This document shows, piece after piece, positions 60,685-64,000 of a stretch of DNA of 64,000 nucleotides. The notes beneath the pieces were generated by a model. The model did not search any database and had not been told where the DNA came from. It saw only the letters and a program-made list of their open reading frames with translations. Each line of letters starts with the position of its first letter. Positions within the stretch are counted from its first letter, which is position 1. The position numbers and the translations under genes are program-made. Origin of the DNA: Hyphomicrobiales bacterium (GTDB lineage: Bacteria; Pseudomonadota; Alphaproteobacteria; Rhizobiales; Rhizobiaceae); NCBI GenBank assembly GCA_900472605.1, contig UCJD01000066.1, positions 1 to 64,000 on the forward strand. The letters run 5' to 3'.

Positions 60685-63600
60685 GGTTCCTTCCCTTTGC
60701 ACCCGTGTTGCCGGCGTTGAAGAAAAGGCCTTCGAGAAACAGCATGCGCTCACCCGGCTCGGTCTTCAGATCAAACACGATTTTCTTGCCTTGTGTCCTT
60801 GCATTTGCGGATGTCTTGCGGTCAGCCAATATCGAGGCATTCACCCGCTTGTGAAACTCGATCGCTATTCCGTCTGGCCCGGCACGGACCGAAGAGATAC
60901 CGAGATGACCGGCCCGTGCCCGGACACGACCAAATTTAATCAACATCACAACAGGATCGGCAAGGTCACCGAAGCGATCCAGTATCTCGTCCTCCAGCTC
61001 ATCAAACTCTTCCGGGAGCGTCATCTTCAGAAGACGGGTGTAGATGCTCAGTCGCACTGTTGGATCGGGAATGAAGTCGAACGGTATAAAGCCGGTCACG
61101 CCGATTTCGAAATCAGGAAGTTTGGGCGCGGCATCTTCTCCGCCTCGTAACGAATAGATCGCGTTCGCGAGTAGCTCTTGATACAGGCTCGTTCCGAGAA
61201 CCTTTATATGTCCGGCCTGCTCCTCACCTGCCACGCTCCCACCACCACGTAACTCCAGATCATTGATTGCCACGTCAATTCCTGATCCGAGACGATCGAG
61301 CTTAAGCAAAGATGAAAGACGCAGGCTGCTTTCATCGCTGACCTTCTCGTCCGCTTCGGTCAGCATGTAAGCGAGCCCTTGTGATCGACCTCTTCCAACC
61401 CGCCCTCGCAATTGATGAAGCTGTGCCAGGCCAAATCGGTCCGGACGCCAGACGAAGATCGTGTTCGCGCGGGGCACGTCGAGGCCACTTTCAATGATAT
61501 TCGTCGAGAGCAGAATGTCGGCCTCACCCTCGGAGAAGCGAACCACCGCGTCTTCCATTTTGTCGACTGGCATTTTGCCGTGTGCCACAAGGACTTCAAG
61601 CTCCGGTGCGATCTCCGCAAGCATAGCTTGAAGCGGAGCGATGTCGGCGACCCGTGGCGCGACGAAAAAGGATTGCCCGCCGCGGCGTCTCTCTCGCAAC
61701 AAGGCGGCTCGGATCGTCGCTGTGTCGATTTGTAATCGGGAGGTCCGAACCGGGCGACGCCGAACTGGTGCCGTCGCCAGCAGACTTACGTCCTGAACGC
61801 CGATCAAAGCCGCTTGCAGTGTACGAGGGATCGGAGTCGCCGACATAGCCAGAACGTGCACGTCTGGTGAAAGAGCGCGCATGGCAGCCTTGTCGGCAGC
61901 GCCGAAGCGATGCTCTTCGTCGATGATCACCAAACCCAACTTCTGAAATTTCACTCGCTTACCTAGTACTGCGTGCGTAGCTATCAAGATATTTATCGTC
62001 CCGGCAGCTATCGCGTCTAGGGTGCTCTCGGCTTCCGCATCACTGACGGCACGCGACAGCAGGCTGACGTGAAGTCCAGACGACGCAAATCTTTTTCTGA
62101 ATACATCATAATGTTGCCTGGCCAGCACGGTCGTGGGCGCCACGACTGTCACCTGCATACCGGACATCGCCACGGCCGCCGCAGCCCGGAGTGCAATTTC
62201 GGTTTTTCCGTATCCCACATCGCCACAGATCAGCCGGTCCATTGGATGGCCACTCGCGAAATCGGCACCACATGCATCGATTGCAGTCACTTGATCAGGC
62301 GTGAGCGTGTAGGGAAAGCGAGCAGCAAATCTCTGGTATCGGTCCTGCGGCGGCGCCAACGGGTTCGCTTTTGCTTGTGATCGTTGGCTTGCAACGCCGA
62401 CAAGGTGCTTGGCAGCAGACTGTATATCCTGCTCGAGGATTTTACGTTTTTTAGCCCATGCATCTGATTGAAGCCGGTCCAAGGTCACTGATGACGCCTC
62501 AGCGCCGTATCTCCAGAGTAGACCGAAGTCTCTCATGGGAACGAGGATCGAAGCTCCAGCATGATATTCGAGCCGGACGGAATCGAATTCAGCCCCATCG
62601 ACAGAGGTGGTTTCGATCGAACGGAAGACTGCGACACCGTGCTCTTCATGGACCACAACGTCACCAATTTTAAGATCCGGAGCCTTCAGCGTTGAACTCG
62701 CGGAGCCGCGCTCGTCGCTGGCTAACGGGCCGAGAATGTCGTTGCAGGCCACAACGACTAATTTTCGCCGACGATCTACATACCCTTCGGTCCATGGAAC
62801 ACTGCGGCTCCTTACACCCGGTCCGGAGTGCAAAAGTTCTTTCCATGTCGCGACGGGCCTAACCTCCATGTCCAACGATTTGTCTAATCGACCTGACAGC
62901 CGGGTTAACCGAGGCTCGTCTCCAACTATTGCAACCAATGTGCCGGCGTTGGCGGCGTCGTTTACCAGCTCTTTGAGGGCTTTGAACCCCTGTTGACGTA
63001 ATGGTAACGGAGCATAACCATCAGTGCTCATAACCGACCAGTTTGGCGAAGAGCGGCCATTGTCCCAAGACTTTCGGTCGAGGTAAAGAGACTGTTGCGT
63101 CGAACTCACCCCTGTCGATATCCGGGCGTCCTCTATGATGTCGAGATACTCATCCACTCTGTCGTCTACCCCCTCCTCTGTCAAAACGATAGCCGATTTG
63201 AACGGCTCGAAAAGTGTCTGGAGCGCGACGTAGTTGCCAAGCATCTGAGTGTGGATGGTCTGGGCAGCGAAGGCTTTATCTGTTTCACAGGATGCCAGAA
63301 TGATCTCGGAAGCTGGCCCGAACAGCATCATTTCAACGCTTGCTTGCGTACGCTGCGTCGCCGGATCGTAAAACCAAAGCTCCTCAACAGTACTGTTCTC
63401 GTTGAGGTAGCATCGCATCGGTAGAATACCGCCGGCGGGAAATATGTCGATGACATCCTTGAGGATTGCGACCTCTCCTGGCTCATCCACAATGCCGTCC
63501 ACTGCGTAGCCCGTCATCGCCAGGAACGCTTCAAACAAGGAAAGATCAAACGCGCTGCCGACAGCCACCTCGAAGTAGGCAGATTGTATAACCTCCATCG

Positions 63601-63985
63601 GTGGAACGCGCTGCAGCATGGCCTCAAGGGATGTCACACAGAGCCTTCCACCCCGCGGTGTTGTGACCCATTCACGCAAGGCGTCCATTCGCATTCCCAT
63701 CGATGAGCGTGATGGTGGCACGCGGTCATACGGGAGGCAGTCCCACGCCGGCAGATAAACAATTTTGCCCCCGAGTGAGATGGCGCTGCAGGCGTCAAAG
63801 ATACGCCTTGCACGTCCGTCCGAGCGCGCGACGAAAACGATGTCCTCGCTACTGGCGGCCCCAACGCGGTGCGCGAGCTCACTGGCAATGAACGACGGAT
63901 TTGCAAAGCTATAGTGGCGTTTCGAACCTGCTGGCATTTGAATGAACCGTGTTATTGTGGCGAGCGGCGGAATAGCGCTGATCAA
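60677..63985 (-). CDS. Mfd-like DNA translocase heading a glycosyltransferase operon
   Basis: A protein of about 1,100 residues with the Mfd layout. It has a reduced N-terminal UvrB-like part, a CarD-like RNA polymerase interaction domain (KIGDVVVHEEHGVAVFRSIE), a superfamily 2 motor with Walker A GDVGYGKTE, DEEHRFG and SATPIPRTL, the motif VGRGRSQGLAYML, and the TRCF end with LRGGGSVAGEEQAGHIKVLG. Mfd pushes stalled RNA polymerase and recruits UvrA. The position at the head of a glycan operon and somewhat short length suggest a second, specialised copy. The 5' end is unsure: TTG 63985 and ATG 63937 lack good ribosome sites and the frame is open to the window edge. The next gene overlaps its stop by 8 nt. 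Confidence 0.88.
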   Translation of the reverse strand: MISAIPPLATITRFIQMPAGSKRHYSFANPSFIASELAHRVGAASSEDIVFVARSDGRARRIFDACSAISLGGKIVYLPAWDCLPYDRVPPSRSSMGMRMDALREWVTTPRGGRLCVTSLEAMLQRVPPMEVIQSAYFEVAVGSAFDLSLFEAFLAMTGYAVDGIVDEPGEVAILKDVIDIFPAGGILPMRCYLNENSTVEELWFYDPATQRTQASVEMMLFGPASEIILASCETDKAFAAQTIHTQMLGNYVALQTLFEPFKSAIVLTEEGVDDRVDEYLDIIEDARISTGVSSTQQSLYLDRKSWDNGRSSPNWSVMSTDGYAPLPLRQQGFKALKELVNDAANAGTLVAIVGDEPRLTRLSGRLDKSLDMEVRPVATWKELLHSGPGVRSRSVPWTEGYVDRRRKLVVVACNDILGPLASDERGSASSTLKAPDLKIGDVVVHEEHGVAVFRSIETTSVDGAEFDSVRLEYHAGASILVPMRDFGLLWRYGAEASSVTLDRLQSDAWAKKRKILEQDIQSAAKHLVGVASQRSQAKANPLAPPQDRYQRFAARFPYTLTPDQVTAIDACGADFASGHPMDRLICGDVGYGKTEIALRAAAAVAMSGMQVTVVAPTTVLARQHYDVFRKRFASSGLHVSLLSRAVSDAEAESTLDAIAAGTINILIATHAVLGKRVKFQKLGLVIIDEEHRFGAADKAAMRALSPDVHVLAMSATPIPRTLQAALIGVQDVSLLATAPVRRRPVRTSRLQIDTATIRAALLRERRRGGQSFFVAPRVADIAPLQAMLAEIAPELEVLVAHGKMPVDKMEDAVVRFSEGEADILLSTNIIESGLDVPRANTIFVWRPDRFGLAQLHQLRGRVGRGRSQGLAYMLTEADEKVSDESSLRLSSLLKLDRLGSGIDVAINDLELRGGGSVAGEEQAGHIKVLGTSLYQELLANAIYSLRGGEDAAPKLPDFEIGVTGFIPFDFIPDPTVRLSIYTRLLKMTLPEEFDELEDEILDRFGDLADPVVMLIKFGRVRARAGHLGISSVRAGPDGIAIEFHKRVNASILADRKTSANARTQGKKIVFDLKTEPGERMLFLEGLFFNAGNTGAKGRNHE

Positions 63986-64000
63986 CGACGGTTCGACGAC

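Overview
The window looks like an accessory or stress region from an alphaproteobacterium of the Rhizobiales, most likely Rhizobiaceae. The support is high GC, an HWE-family histidine kinase, two adjacent ku genes with LigD ligases, and a set of small stress proteins with GGAAC-N18-TT promoters like those used by the EcfG/RpoE2 general stress sigma factor. The species cannot be named from the sequence alone.

Region 1 (1-20.6 kb) is a sulfatase and envelope locus. A DUF3300 gene tail, a DUF2950 gene, a membrane protein and an MltF-like transglycosylase read rightward. Reading leftward are three exported arylsulfatases, the formylglycine-generating enzyme that would activate them, an exported HAD hydrolase, a complete moxR-DUF58-DUF4381-batA-batBC-batD operon, and a DUF900 alpha/beta hydrolase lipoprotein. 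A palindromic element with consensus AAGTACGTWACGGTAAA recurs upstream of four of these leftward units, and a weaker half-site precedes a fifth. This suggests one regulon. A decayed IS2-like insertion sequence sits between two sulfatase genes.

Region 2 (20.9-26.1 kb) holds an HWE sensor kinase followed by three different, complete IS30-type elements in tandem. The middle one appears flanked by a CACGGG duplication.

Region 3 (26.4-52.2 kb) is a DNA-repair and general-stress island. It carries ku-ku, a full three-domain ligD, a second ATP-dependent ligase, UV-damage endonuclease, an SRAP/YedK gene, a Nudix hydrolase, DUF1206, a TIGR02587/02588 pair, a cytoplasmic alpha-amylase, SDRs, DUF2171 and DUF2188 proteins, a GFA protein, MOSC and FAD proteins, and two lone receiver domains. 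Ten GGAAC-N18-TT sites lie just upstream of genes here, and an eleventh near-match precedes ku. Three repair genes carry a single 5' lesion each: a nonsense codon in SRAP and 1-nt frameshifts in the second ligase and in uvdE. These are either real decay or sequencing errors.

Region 4 (52.3-64 kb) begins with a molybdopterin-oxidoreductase fragment. It continues with a tightly overlapping leftward operon: an Mfd-like translocase, two glycosyltransferases, a 1078-residue fusion (glycosyltransferase, Gfo/Idh/MocA oxidoreductase, MDR dehydrogenase) and a 751-residue glycosyltransferase-glycosidase fusion. It probably makes or remodels a surface glycan. No tRNA, rRNA or CRISPR array was seen.
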